This document shows positions 33,435-45,319 of a stretch of 64,000 nt of DNA, piece by piece. The notes under the pieces were generated by a model. That model was not told the origin of the DNA, made no database searches, and was given only the letters and a program-made list of their open reading frames with translations. Origin of the DNA: Dendrocalamus latiflorus (lineage: Eukaryota > Streptophyta > Magnoliopsida > Poales > Poaceae); NCBI GenBank assembly GCA_017311315.1, contig CM029619.1:27671656-27735655 (forward strand), in the 5' to 3' direction. The position numbers and the translations under genes are program-made. Within the stretch, counting starts at the first letter, position 1. Every line of letters starts with the position of its first letter.

Positions 33435-36400
33435 TGTAACATCCCAAAAATTTGCTTTCTGAAAAATTTAAATTCAAATTAATTATTTTAAAGTATTTGA
33501 GTTTTATTTGGATTTGCCCTGAATTTCTATTTTTGAAAAGCTAGATTTGAAAACTATTTTAAGAAAAACCTAAAAATATTGTTAAATAAAAAGATATTTT
33601 GAATTTATATAAAAATCCTAATTCAAATTAATTATTTGGAGTTATTTGGCTTTTATTTGGTTTCCTGGATTTTCTGGAGTTTAAAAATGTATTTTTGAGA
33701 ATAAAAAGTATTTCAAGTATGAAAATTAAATACCAACATTAGTTGGAAGTATTTTTATTAAGTCCAAAACTTGTCCAGGAACTTCTGTGAATTTTTCTAG
33801 AATTTTTGGAATTTATTTCATATTTTTCTGAGCTTTATTGAATTTTCTGGTCCTTTCTGAAAATCTGAAATTAAAATCAAAAATAAAATCCCTCTCACCT
33901 CCCTCCGGCCGCCACGTGGATGGCCAGATGCCGGCCACGTCGCCCCGTCCCAGCCGCCGCTCCATCCCGCCTACCCCCTCCCGATGGCTGCCACGTCGCC
34001 CCTCACTCCCATCCACCCGTCCGGCCCTGCCTTCATCCTCCACCGCCCGATCTCCATCCGACGCACGCGCGCCCCCGCTCCCTACTCTCTCTCTCCCCGT
34101 GCCCCCGGCCCACCTGTCGGCGCGCCTCCCCTCTGCCTCCGTCTCTTTGCCCGCGGGCCCCGCCCGTCAGCCGCCCCGCCTCCCTCTCTCGCTGACCGCC
34201 CGGCCCCGCCTGTCATCCCTCCCGCGCGTCGTCCCCTTCCTCCCGCCCGGCCGCGCGATCTCCGCCGCCCCTCGCCCGCGGGATCTCCTTCCTTTTTCCC
34301 GCGTGCGTCGTGCCCCACGCGCCATCCCTTCTTCGCCATCCCCGCGCTCTTCTTTCCTTCCACGCCCCCCTTTCCTTCTTCCCCTCTCTTTCCTTTCCGC
34401 CGCCCGCCATCTCCGGCGGCAAATCCGTGCAGCCCCGCGCCCTCCGCCCCTATAAATACCCCGCCCGGCTCTGCCTCTCCTCGCTCGACCTCCCTCCATC
34501 CTCCACTCTCCCTCCCTGCCACCCGAGCTCCCCACGTCGTGCCTCCTCTTCCCGAGCGCCGGTGAGGACAACGGCGAGAAATCGCCGTCGCTTCGAGCCC
34601 CGCCGCGTCCCGCCACCGCCTCCGCGAGCTTCACCGCGCCCGTGTGCTCCTCTTGCACCCCTTGGCCGCGCCTCTCCGCCACCGGAGCACCACCGCCGCG
34701 AGAAGACCCGAGCCGCCGCCTCCTTCCTCATCGCCGGCCCGTCTCCGGCCACCGTCGGTGAGCCGCGCCCCTCCCCCGAGTTGCCCTCGGCCTCCTCTCC
34801 CCGTAGACGCCCTCGCCGCCGGCCGCCGCCCGTCGGAGCACCGGCGAGCCCCTTCCCCGAGCCGCTTCCCCGTCGACGCCATGCCACGTCAGCATGGTGG
34901 CTGCCGACGTGGACGCCGCCGTGCGCCGCGTGTGCGCCACCTCGGCCACCCCTGCCCCGTCAGCGCCACGCCAGCACCAGCCCGCCACTCATGCCACCTC
35001 ACCACTCCCTTTCCTCTGTGGGCTCGGTCCATGGACCAGGGCCCCACTGTCAGTTGGCCTCCCCCGGGGCTGACGTCATAATCTAGGTTTTCCCGTTGGA
35101 AAATAAATCGACCGAAAAGAAATTCCCAGGGCTAACGTCATAAATATCTTTTTCAGTAGAAAGATAATTGCAGAAATTCTTATTTTCCATTTTCTCCCTT
35201 TTCAAACTTCCCGGAGCCCGTTCTTCTTCGTTTTAACTCCGTTTGAGCCCATTCAAATTTCTAAATTCATCTAAAATCATAATCTATCCAACTGTGGCCT
35301 CTGTTGAATTTTTGGATTTTATTTGAATTTTTGTTTGTCTTTATTTGCTTTGTTTGCTTCGTCTTTTCTCGCGTAGATTCCAACGTTGCCGACGATCCCT
35401 CTTCACAGCAACAAGAAGACCCAGAAACCCTGCAAGAAGGCAAGTCTCCTTTGATCATCTTGAACCTATGCTTTTAAAATGTTTTAAATATTTTAAATTA
35501 TGTGCATTTCTATTTACATAAAATCACTAGTTCAAATCTTTAGAAATTAGTTATTCCAACTTTGTTATGCCCTCATTTGACATTGATTGCCATGTACCTT
35601 GTCACCCTAGAACTTCCTTTGTCTCAATAATGAGATTACTATTAATCTTTGTGAATATTAGAATGGTAGAATAATGCTTAGTCATGCTATCTAATATCTT
35701 TAGAAACTCTTGAAAATGGGAAATTATGATTTATTGTAATAGCCTTGTGTTTACAAATTTAGTGGTAATTGGAGTTACCGCTGTTCTGTTAAAATAAACT
35801 AAAATGTGAAAGTTGGTTTAGATTAGGGTGGATGGTTAGTGTTGTTTGGTGCAGGAAGCACGAGATCTTGTAAAGTGTATGTTCCACCCTAGTCAATTAA
35901 GGACCGACGCTTGTGTTTGTCCAGACTGAGCATTAACCGTACAACCACAAGTCTATATGGGTACGACCTAGCTGACTAACTTATGATAGTCTAGTTTAGG
36001 TGCCACCAGTGGAAAGTGGGTGCCAGGGATGGACTGGTTATTCACAGTGAGGGACAGGGATTTACTGTACTCATATGGCGCAAGAGGGGGCTTCAGATTG
36101 GGCGGATTTAACCCTTCTGCGGTGAAACCTCAGCGGGTGGTGTCTGGCTAGACTAGAGTGAGGTAAAGACTTTGTGATATTTTATCTGGGTCTCATGCCA
36201 AAGGAAGCGTGTTGACTTTTAGGATAATTTATCTCTTGTGGGTAAAGTTGTACAACCTCTGCAGAGTGTAAAACTATTCGAATAGCCGTGCCCACGGTCA
36301 AGGGCGGGCAAGGAATGCATTCACATGGTAGATTTCTGGTTTTGGTTTTAAAATGGAAATTTTGTATTCCAAGAGTGGAGGGAACTCTCGGAAGGGAATC

Positions 36401-37038
36401 CTGGTGGATGGAGCCAGAGAGGGTGGATGGAACCCGCAGTTTCAAACTTGGTCAGTTAGACTTGATTAACTAGTGTTGGTAGATGGAACCTTCACTAGGG
36501 AACTATTGATAGTTTTGTTAAACACTTACTTCATTAAATTGATGCCTTCGAAAATAATTAGTAGTAATTGAATTTAAAATGTTGCGTTGTGCAAAAGAAC
36601 CATATAGCCTTCCTTTGTCAAGCCTTGCATCTATGCATTTTTCCCAAGACTTGCGGAGAACTTTATGTACTCACATGCTACACTCAAAAACAAATCTCAG
36701 AGGAAATAGAAGCTCAAGAAGGTGACTACGACTACTGCTTCGCTTGAGGCTGTGATGGATTCTTCCTAGAGGACTAGGTCGCGTTTCCCCAGTCAACTGC
36801 ATGTGGCGAATTGATGGGTCGTCTTCGAGTTATCTTTTGCTTCCGCTGTGTTTCGTGTGTGCGAGGTTTTGAAACCTCAATTGTAATAATGAGACCTTTC
36901 GGTCTGTACTCTTTAATATTGTAATAAATGCGTTGTTGGTCATGAATCATTTTTGTTTAACTGTGTGCACTAGCTTTGATCTGGGACTAGTGCAGTAATA
37001 CACAGCGGGTCCGGGTTTGGAAATCCGGGGTCCCGACA
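33435..37038 (+). mobile_element. Solo long LTR C (3.6 kb) between gag copy 2 and its upstream spacer
   Basis: It starts TGTAACATCCC, ends GGGGTCCCGACA and is flanked by a perfect AAGAA duplication (33430-33434, 37039-37043). The array sequence GAGGAAAGAAAGAGAG is restored when it is removed. A GC-rich, CT-rich block spans 33900-35090, with a TATA box at 34451-34458. No gag-pol. LTR D at 54862 is the same family in reverse. LTRs A and B share patches with it (ACCTTGTCACCCTAG, CCCACGGTCAAGGGCGG). Confidence 0.93.
34451..34458 (+). promoter_or_regulatory. TATA box of LTR C
   Basis: TATAAATA lies in a GC-rich block and is followed about 30 bp on by a CT-rich tract typical of plant transcription starts. 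It would mark the U3/R boundary of this LTR. Confidence 0.65.
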
Positions 37039-37217
37039 AAGAAAGAGAGAGGACTAGGAGATGGTCTATGTAACATTCCCACCACAAAGCAAGAAACACA
37101 ACAAAACTCAAGGAACAACCAACCATATTATTTTATAAAATATAACCTTGAGGCTGTTGACAAAGGAATAACAGCTCACAAGTATCGTTCTACAACTTTA
37201 AACTTAAACTATGGTTT

Positions 37218-37670
37218 CTATGGGCTGGTACTACTACTAGACAGCTGGCTTTTAAGCTTCTTTGGGGGTGGTCCTGTAACAGAAGAACCCTCATCTTCTA
37301 CACGATACCTGGCTAATTCTTCTTCTGCTGCACGGAGTCACTGCGCCATGAGGCTCAACTCCTTCAAGGTGACTTGGTACACGTAGTCCAAAGACTTGGT
37401 GTACTGCACCTGCTGAACGAGCCGAGGGTTACTCTCAAATTCTGTCGAGGGGAAGATGCTGCTGGGGCTGGCAGGGTACTTGCTGGGGTAGTATCAGAAC
37501 GTGGTGTGTTCTAACTCTTGGGTGTAGATGTCCCTCATCTGCCGAATTGCTTCACGAGCTGCATCTTGGACTCCGTTGAAAAAGGTGTCCCGAGGTAGAG
37601 GAGCATCAAAGGTGTGAGATGCTTCTACATCTCCCAAGTTGGCGTAAATCAGCACTTCTAGATTTGGGTA
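37218..37670 (-). pseudogene. Unnamed array frame, copy b
   Basis: Same frame as at 32126-32578, with the same internal TGA (37494-37496). A second TGA replaces an Arg codon after MAQ at about 37338 (plus strand reads GTCACTGCG where others read GTCGCTGCG). Confidence 0.6.
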
Positions 37671-37826
37671 GTTTATGATTTTACAAGAATTTAGAAATTT
37701 GAACGGGATAAATCGGACTTAAAATGAAGAAGTTATGGCTTTCGGAAGATTAGAAGGAGGGAAAAAAGGAAAAAGCCGGTTTTCGGGAATTATTTTTGTG
37801 CTGAAAAATACTATTTATGACGTCAG

Positions 37827-38494
37827 TCACTTGATATCAACTGAACAGAAATATTGTCATACAGGCCCTCCAAAAACCTTTCTTGCTTGGCTTCATCGGT
37901 AGCCACATCTTCTGGTGCGTAGCGCGCCAATTGGTTGAACTTTTGCAGGTACTCATTCACCGTGCGGCTTCCTTGACGCAGAGCTCTGAATTCCTTCTTC
38001 TTCAGAGTAATGGTGCCTGATGGGATACGAGCCTTGCGGAAGCACTGCACAAACTCATTCTATGAAATGGCCTGAGGGTTGCCATGAGAAGCAAGCAAGG
38101 TATCCCACCACTCGGATGCAAGTCCATTTAGCTGGTGAGAAGCAAACAAGACTCTTTCTCGATCAGTGCATTGCAGAATATCCAATTTCTTGCCAATCGC
38201 ACGAAGCCAATAGTCAGCATCCATTGGCTCGGTGCTGCTTGAGAAGGTCGGAGGCCTTATCCTCAAAAATTCTGACATCCGGTTTTGAGGAGCTTGAGCC
38301 GGTGGCTGTGGAGCATGCTGAGCAAGGTTGTTGATAGCCTGAGCTAACAGTTGAATCAACTGATTTTGATTTTCCATCATCTGAGCCCAGTCGGGTCCAG
38401 CTGCTGGTGGAGGGGGAAGGATGGGGACAGACTGACTTCCTTGCGCTCCGGCGTGGTTGGTATTGTCGTTGACATTCCTCCTTGTGTTCACCAC
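37827..38494 (-). pseudogene. gag copy 3 (truncated, start codon lost)
   Basis: The initiator is GTG (38492-38494) where sister copies have ATG. It shares with copy 2 the TAG in ISWNEF (about 38060) and the deletion junction at 37826. The rest of the capsid N-region is open. Confidence 0.88.
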
Positions 38495-38691
38495 CTGCCA
38501 GATTCTTCCAGATTTAGAGGAAAGAAAGAGAAAGGACTAGGAGATGGTCTATGTAACATTCCCACCACAAAGCAAGAAACACAACAAAACTCAAGGAACA
38601 ACCAACCATATTATTTTATTAAATATAACCTTGAGGCTGTTGACAAAGGAATAACAGCTCACAAATATCGTTCTACAACTTTAAACTTAAA

Positions 38692-39153
38692 CTATGGTTT
38701 GTATGGGCTGGTACTACTACTAGACAGCTGGCTTTTAAGCTTCTTTGGGGGTGGTCCTGTAACAGAAGAACCCTCATCTTCTACACGATACCTGGCTAAT
38801 TCTTCTTCTGCTGCACGGAGTCGCTGCGCCATGAGGCTCAACTCCTTCAAGGTGACTTGGTACACGTAGTCCAAAGACTTGGTGTACTGCACCTGCTGAA
38901 CGAGCCGAGGGTTACTCTCAAATTCAGTCGAGGGGAAGATGCTGCTGGGGCTGGCAGGGTACTTGCTCGGGTAGTATCAGAACGTGGTGCGTTCTAACTC
39001 TTGGGTGTAGATGTCCCTCATCTGCCGAATTGCTTCACGAGCTCCATCTTGGACTCCGTTGAAAAAGGTGTCCCGAGGTAGAGGAGCATCAAAGGTGTGA
39101 GATGCTTCTTCATCTCCCAAGTTGGCGTAAATCAGCACTTCTAGATTTGGGTA
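38692..39153 (-). pseudogene. Unnamed array frame, copy c
   Basis: Same frame and same TGA (about 38978). The terminal stop is changed (CTA to GTA on plus), so this copy reads three codons further to 38692. Confidence 0.6.
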
Positions 39154-39309
39154 GTTTATGATTTTAGAAGAATTTAGAAATTTGAACGAGATAAATCGGA
39201 GTTAAAATGAAGAAGTTATGGCTTTCCGAAGATTAGAAGGAGGGAAAAAAGGAAAAAGCCGGTTTTCGGGAATTATTTTTGTGCTGAAAAATACTATTTA
39301 TGACGTCAG

Positions 39310-39976
39310 TCACTTGATATCAACTGAACAGAAATATTGTCATTCAGGCCCTCCAAAAACCTTTCTTCTTGGCTTCATCGGTAGCCACATCTTCTGCTGC
39401 GTATCGCGCCAATTGGTTGAACTTTTGCAGGTACTCATTCACCGTGCGGCTTCCTTGACGCAGAGCTCTGAATTCCTTCTTCTTCAGAGTAATGGTGCCA
39501 GATGGGATATGAGCCTTGCGGAAGCACTGCACAAACTCATTCCATGAAATGGCCTGAGGGTTGGCATGAGAAGCAATCAAGGTATCCCACCAGTCGGATG
39601 CTGGTCCATTTAGCTGGTGAGAAGCAAACAAGACTCTTTCTCGATCAGTGCATTGCAGAATATCCAATTTCTTGACAATCGCACGAAGCCAATAGTCAGC
39701 ATCCATTGGCTCGGTGCTGCTTGAGAAGGTCGGAGGCCTTATCCTCAAAAATTCTGACTTCCGGTTTTGAGGAGCTTGAGCTGGTGGCTGTGGAGCATGC
39801 TGAGCAAGGTTGTTGATAGCTTGAGCTAACAGTTGAATCAACTGATTTTGATTTCCCATCATTTGAGCCCAGTCGGGTCCAGCTGCTGGTGGAGGCGGAA
39901 GGATGGGGACAGACTGACTTCCTTGCGCTCCGGTGTGGTTGGTATTGTCGTTGACATTCCTCCTTGTGTTCACCAT
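39310..39976 (-). pseudogene. gag copy 4 (truncated)
   Basis: It starts at ATG 39974-39976 and is open for about 210 codons, the longest uninterrupted N-terminal gag of the short units, including FRALRQGSRTVNEYLQKFNQ. A 1-nt loss at about 39367 shifts the frame near DEAK, just before the shared deletion junction at 39309. Confidence 0.9.
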
Positions 39977-40182
39977 CTGCCAGATTCTTCCAGATTTAGA
40001 GGAAAGAAAGAGAGAGGACTAGGAGAAGGTCTATGTAACACTCCCACCACAATGCAAGAAACACAACAAAACTCAAGGAACAACCAACAATATTATTTTA
40101 TTAAATATAACCTTGAGGCTGTTGACAAAGGAATAACAGCTCACAAGTATCGTTCTACAACTTTAAACTTAAACTATGGTTT

Positions 40183-40635
40183 CTATGGGCTGGTACTACT
40201 ACTAGACAGCTGGCTTTTAAGCTTCTTTGGGGGTGGTCCTGTAACAGAAGAACCCTCATCTTCTACACGATACTTGGCAAATTCTTCTTCTGCTGCACGG
40301 AGTCGCTGCGCCATGAGGCTCAACTCCTTCAAGGTGACTTGGTACACGTAGTCCAAAGACTTGGTGTACTGCACCTGCTGAACGAGCCAAGGGTTACTCT
40401 CAAATTCAGTCGAGGGGAAGATGCTGCTGGGGCTGGCAGGGTACTTGCTGGGGTAGTATCAGAACGTGGTGCGTTCTAACTCTTGGGTGTAGATGTCCCG
40501 CATCTGCCGAATTGCTTCACGAGCTGCATCTTGGACTCCGTTGAAAAAGGTGTCCCGAGGTAGAGGAGCATCAAAGGTGTGAGATGCTTCTTCATCTCCC
40601 AAGTTGGCGTAAATCAGCACTTCTAGATTTGGGTA
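40183..40635 (-). pseudogene. Unnamed array frame, copy d
   Basis: Same frame and TGA (about 40460). It lies directly after the protease-bearing segment of copy 5 on the minus strand. Confidence 0.6.
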
Positions 40636-40930
40636 GTTTATGATTTAGAAGAATTTAGAAATTTGAACGGGTTAAATCGGAGTTAAAATGAAGAAGTTAT
40701 TGCTTTCGGAAGATTAGAAGGAGGGGAAAAAAAAGGAAAAAGCCGGTTTTTGGGAATTATTTTTGTGCTGAAAAATACTATTTATGACGTCAGCCATTTT
40801 AAATTTTCCGGGCGGGAAAAATAATTTAAATGACCGGTGGGCCCGGTCTACCGTGGACCGGGTCCACGGACCACGGGGCTTGCCGACATGGCACGCCGAC
40901 CACATGGCGCCATGCGGGCAATTAAAGCTT

Positions 40931-42424
40931 TTATTCGGCATCAATGGTAAGGGTTATGGATCGGGCAGCACAATTAATCTGACCATTGTTCTTGGCTAAC
41001 CAGTTCATACCGAGAATTACATCTAATCCCTGAGATTCCAACACTATTAAGTCCGCTAGGAACAGAACTCCATTTATGAGTAACTCTACTCTCGGACATA
41101 AGGTCCTTGTTCTCATTTCCGCTCCAGGGGAGAGAACTATCATGGGTGTATTAAGAGAAACCATACCCAACCCATTCTTAACCACAAAATCCAATGAAAT
41201 AAAAGAATGTGAAGCTCCGGAATAAAAAAGAACTAAAGCTGGTACTCAGTTTACAAAGAACATACCCAGTACGACGTCTGGTGCTTCCTCGGCAGTATTG
41301 TGGTTCACACGACCCTTAGCATAGTTTTTTGGCTTGTTGAACTATTGACCTTGACTCTGACTTCCCGAAGCATTAGTATTAGCTGCTGCTTGGAGCTTCT
41401 TGGGGCAAGACTTGGCATAATGCCCTGTTTCCATGCAATAGAAACAGGTCACTCCATCAGATGTAACAGTACTCTTCTGAGCTTGACCACCGGTAGAAGG
41501 AACAGAAACTGCTTGATGTTTGGGGCGGTTGACTAGGAAAGTCGGCCGGTTAACTGCTGGCCTAAAGCTGCTTGACTGAGGCTTGAAGTTGTTGGAGTGC
41601 GGCTTGAACTGCCCCATCTGAGGTGGGGTACTACGGGGCTTGGGAAAACCTCCAGGGTTAGCCTTTTGTGTAGCCATCCTTCTCTTCCGGTTTTCCATCT
41701 CAACAAACTTGCCCTCCTAGCGAATGGCTTTGCTAACCAATTGATGAAAGTCTGCATAGTCACTTGATATCAACTGAACAGAAATATTGTCATTCAGGCC
41801 ATCCAAATACCTTTCTTGCTTGGCTTCATCGGTAGCCACATCTTCTGGTGCGTAGCGCGCCAATTGGTTGAACTTTTGCAGGTACTCATTCACCGTGCGG
41901 CTTCCTTGACGCAGAGCTCTGAATTCCTTCTTCTTCAGAGTAATGGTGCCAGATGGGATATGAGCCTTGCGGAAGCACTGCACAAACTCATTCCATGAAA
42001 TGGCCTGAGGGTTGGCATGAGAAGCAATCAAGGTATCCCACCACTTGGATGCAGGTCCATTTAGCTGGTGAGAAGCAAATAAGACTCTTTCTCGATAAGT
42101 GCATTGCAGAATATCCAATTTCTTGCCAATCGCACGAAGCCAATAGTCAGCATCCATTGGCTCGGTGCTGCTTGAGAAGGTCGGAGGCCTTATCCTCAAA
42201 AATTCTGACATCCGGTTTTGAGGAGCTTGAGCTGGTGGCTGTGGAGCATGCTGTGCAAGGTTGTTGATAGCTTGAGCTAACAGTTGAATCAACTGATTTT
42301 GATTTTCCATCATTTGAGCCCAGTCGGGTCCAACTGCTGGTGGAGGCGGAAGCATGGGGACAGACTGACTTCCTTGCGCTCTGGTGTGGTTGGTATTGTC
42401 GTTGACATTCCTCCTTGTGTTCAC
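40931..42424 (-). pseudogene. gag-protease copy 5
   Basis: Gag runs from 42424 (the usual ATG is AAG here, so the start is lost) through the capsid to KAIR, where a TAG (about 41717) replaces Gln, then a basic region and a zinc knuckle CFYCMETGHYAKSC (CX2CX4HX4C, all four ligands kept) near 41410-41450. The protease follows: PALVLFYSGASHSFIS has Tyr in place of the catalytic Asp of D-S-G-A, then ESQGLDVILGMNWL and a stop at 40931-40933 after TIDAE. Another TGA precedes the active site (about 41246). The frame stops where RT should begin; the unit then passes into a promoter-like spacer. Confidence 0.9.
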
Positions 42425-42633
42425 CTTCTGCCAGATTCTTCCAGATTTAGAGGAAAGAAAGAGAGAGGACTAGGAGATGGTCTATGTAACATTCCCACCA
42501 CAAAGCAAGAAACACAACAAAACTCAAGGAACAACCAACCATATTATTTTATTAAATATAACCTTGACGCAGTTAACAAAGGAATAACAACTCACAAGTA
42601 TCGTTCTACAACTTTAAACTTAAACTATGGTTT

Positions 42634-43009
42634 CTATGGGCTGGTACTACTACAAGATAGCTGGCTTTTAAGCTTCTTTGGGGGTGGTCATGTAACAGAA
42701 GAACCCTCATCTTCTACACGATACTTGGCTAATTCTTCTTCTGCTGCACGGAGTCGCTGCGCCATGAGGCTCAACTCCTTCAAGGTGACTTGGTACACGT
42801 AGTCCAAAGACTTGGTGTACTGCACTTGTTGAACGAGCCGAGGGTTACTCTCAAATTCTGTCGAGGGGAAGATGCTGCTGGGGCTGGCCGGGTACTTGCT
42901 GGGGTAGTATCAGAATGTGGTGCGTTCTAACTCTTGGGTGTAGATGTCCCTCATCTGCCGAATTGCTTCACGAGCAGCATCTTGGACTCCGTTGAAAAAG
43001 GTGTCCCGA
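42634..43009 (-). pseudogene. Unnamed array frame, copy e (truncated)
   Basis: The frame begins inside PRDTFFNG because the unit is cut at about 43008 and joined to gag copy 6 through a 2-bp overlap (GA). The internal TGA is present (about 42910). Confidence 0.6.
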
Positions 43010-43080
43010 ACAGAAATATTGTCTTTCAGGCCCTCCAAAAACCTTTCTTGCTTGGCTTCATCGGTAGCCACATCCTCTGG
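43010..43080 (-). pseudogene. gag copy 6, C-terminal end left of the CACTA
   Basis: This 71-bp piece matches the end of the truncated gag (ISVQL, EGL, RFLEGL region). It is separated from the rest of copy 6 (51992-52570) by the CACTA insertion. Confidence 0.85.
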
Positions 43081-43265
43081 CACTACACCACAACACTAAT
43101 ATAGCGTCACATGTGTGTCGTTATAAATATACTAATAAAGTTGAACCGTTAGTCGTTATAGCTTCCTAACAGATCAAGTGTCGCTAAATGTGCCTTTTAC
43201 AATGAACTGTGGGTCGCTATAGATATTTGCGTATAGAGTTGAACTGTGGGTCGGGATAGATAAGC
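43081..43265 (+). repeat. CACTA left terminal inverted repeat and subterminal repeats
   Basis: After the 12-bp end, motifs like TATAGCGTCAC, TGTCGTTATA, TAGTCGTTATAG, GTGTCGCTAAA, GGGTCGCTATAGAT and GGGTCGGGATAGAT recur every 30-45 bp. In characterised CACTA elements such repeats bind the accessory protein. Confidence 0.8.
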
Positions 43266-45319
43266 AAAGCCGTCCAACCTTTGGTGGGTATAGGTCCTTG
43301 CCTCTGGCGCGCTGGCTCAAAACGGGGAAAAACTCAGTCGCGGGAAAATGAAAAGGAAAAAGGCCCGTTCGCGGTAAAATTTTTGGCCCAAATACCACTC
43401 TCTATTCCAAACCCTAACTCTTCTTTCCTTCTGTCTTCGCTTCAGCCGTCAACGCCGCCACCTCCATCGCAGTCTCGCGCCCACCAAATCCCTGCACACC
43501 CGCCCAATCCGCCTCCACCGCCGCCTTCCATCCTCGCTGCTGCCGCCGCCGCCGCCCTACTCCACCGCTGCGTGATTAGCATCGCTCGCCAACCCTGCAC
43601 GGCCGCCCAGATCCGCAGCCGTGCGACGTGCAACCAAATCCTCCATCTTCTTCCACTTCCTTGCCGAGCTTTCCCTTCCTTGCCAGCCCCTTTTCTCTGT
43701 ACCCAAGCAGCAGCACCTCGTGACCCCAGATCTAGGTGCAGAAGGAGGGAGCAGCGCCAGCCTCCTTCCCCTTCCCCTGTCCCCAAGCAGCAGCGCCCTG
43801 TGACCCAAGATCTAGAGAACGCTGCCTGCCTGCTTGGACCTCCGACAGTCACTCCGGTCCAGTTGGTTGACGAGGTAATTAAGTTGTTGCTCGCCCTTGC
43901 CTTCAACAATTTGCTTATGTTCTTCCCTGGCATGTGAATACCCCCTCTGAATCATTGTTTGAAAGTCTATAGGCCAGCAGCCCACGATGCTTGTTCAACA
44001 AAATATTTAAAAAAGCATCTTGAGTTCGGATGCTATGTGATTTATTAGATGCACAACTTATCTTCTGTTCTTGTTAATTTCATTTGTGTCAGTATCGTAG
44101 TTCTTTAATGCTTTGAGGAGCCCCTTGCTCATTATAGCCGTGGTGCTGACCTGCTGATTTACTCCAACATTGCAGTCCTTGTAATTTCAGTGAGACATGT
44201 ATCCTCTTTCAGTTCTCTTGCTTGCATCCTTCATTTTTTCCAGAGAACTTTTATTTGAGTGTGCTTTATTAATTTTGTTTCAGTCCTAAAAGAAATCATT
44301 CATCCATTCCAAATTTCTAAATACGCACTGGACACTGTTTTACATCCATGGAATTTGTTGAACAGTTCTAAAGTAAATTTATATTGATTTGTAGCATCGG
44401 TGTATTGAAGCTATAGCCTACAGACCTACAGCCCATAGACGACGTGTGTGGCGAGCAGGCATTTGGAGAATATTTGAACATCTTTAACATTGGTTGTGAT
44501 TCGCCTCGTGTGTAACTGTAACGGTATGTTCTTTCTGTAGTACATCTCTTTTCATATTGTGTGGATGTGAGCATGATAATCCCGTTTAATTGTAACTATT
44601 TTGTGGATGCATGGATATGAACATTACTGTCGAAGTATGTAGCTGGTGATGGTGGACCTTAGTTTTTCTCATGGCACACACACACACGCACACACTGATA
44701 GTTCACATGTCGTAAACGACGATATGATTTTGCGGGCAGTGATGGTTTGGTATTGGCAGTAGCCTGATGTTGATTTTTTCTGTTACTCTAGCTTGTCACT
44801 ATATATATCTTGTTTTCTCCTTTTACTGTCATGCTATGAGTTGCTGTAAAAAGTAGTAGAAAACGAAAATGCAGATTTATTTTTTGGCCTAATCTATTTG
44901 TTGCACTACTTTGTTTTGCAATTCAGGACTACACACACTTGTACATGTACTGATCTGATGTCATGTGTATTTACAGTAAAACTGCACTGGTGCTTTGGAG
45001 CTGTAGCTGAAAGAATCTGCATAGGATTGTCTCCCCCAGCCTAGAGCCGAAGTGGGCAACTTGCAACATTTTGGAGATAATTTGAACATCCACAACATTG
45101 GTGGTTGCTCTTCTTGTGTGTAACGGTATGATAATCTTTCTGAATGCCATCTTTTTAATATTGTTTGTGGACAGGAACACGACAATCGTGTTTACATTAA
45201 AACCATTTCGTGGCTTCATGGATATGATCATGATTGACAGAATGTAGCTACTTTGATTCTTATGGCCTTTTTTATTTTATAGTTCATTTCTAAAGCTGCT
45301 TGATCTTTCACAAAGGGAA
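43266..45319 (+). other. CACTA 5' non-coding region
   Basis: About 2 kb before the start codon holds a GC-rich, CT-rich block (43380-43870) like a promoter or 5' leader, then AT-rich sequence with possible leader introns. The open frames in the GC-rich block have no recognised domain and probably do not encode protein. At about 44370-44530 and 44980-45135 two similar stretches recur (GTGTATTGAAGCTATAGC and GGTGCTTTGGAGCTGTAGC contexts, each followed by TTGGAGAATATTTGAACATC-like sequence), an old duplication. Confidence 0.5.

Noticed and set aside
33838..35086. Long Pro/Ser/Arg-rich open frames in LTR C
   Set aside because: They come from GC- and CT-rich promoter sequence, overlap in several phases and lack domains.
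43281..43937. 218-codon frame near the CACTA left end
   Set aside because: Pro/Ser-rich translation of a GC-rich leader; no link in phase to the transposase exons and no recognised motif.
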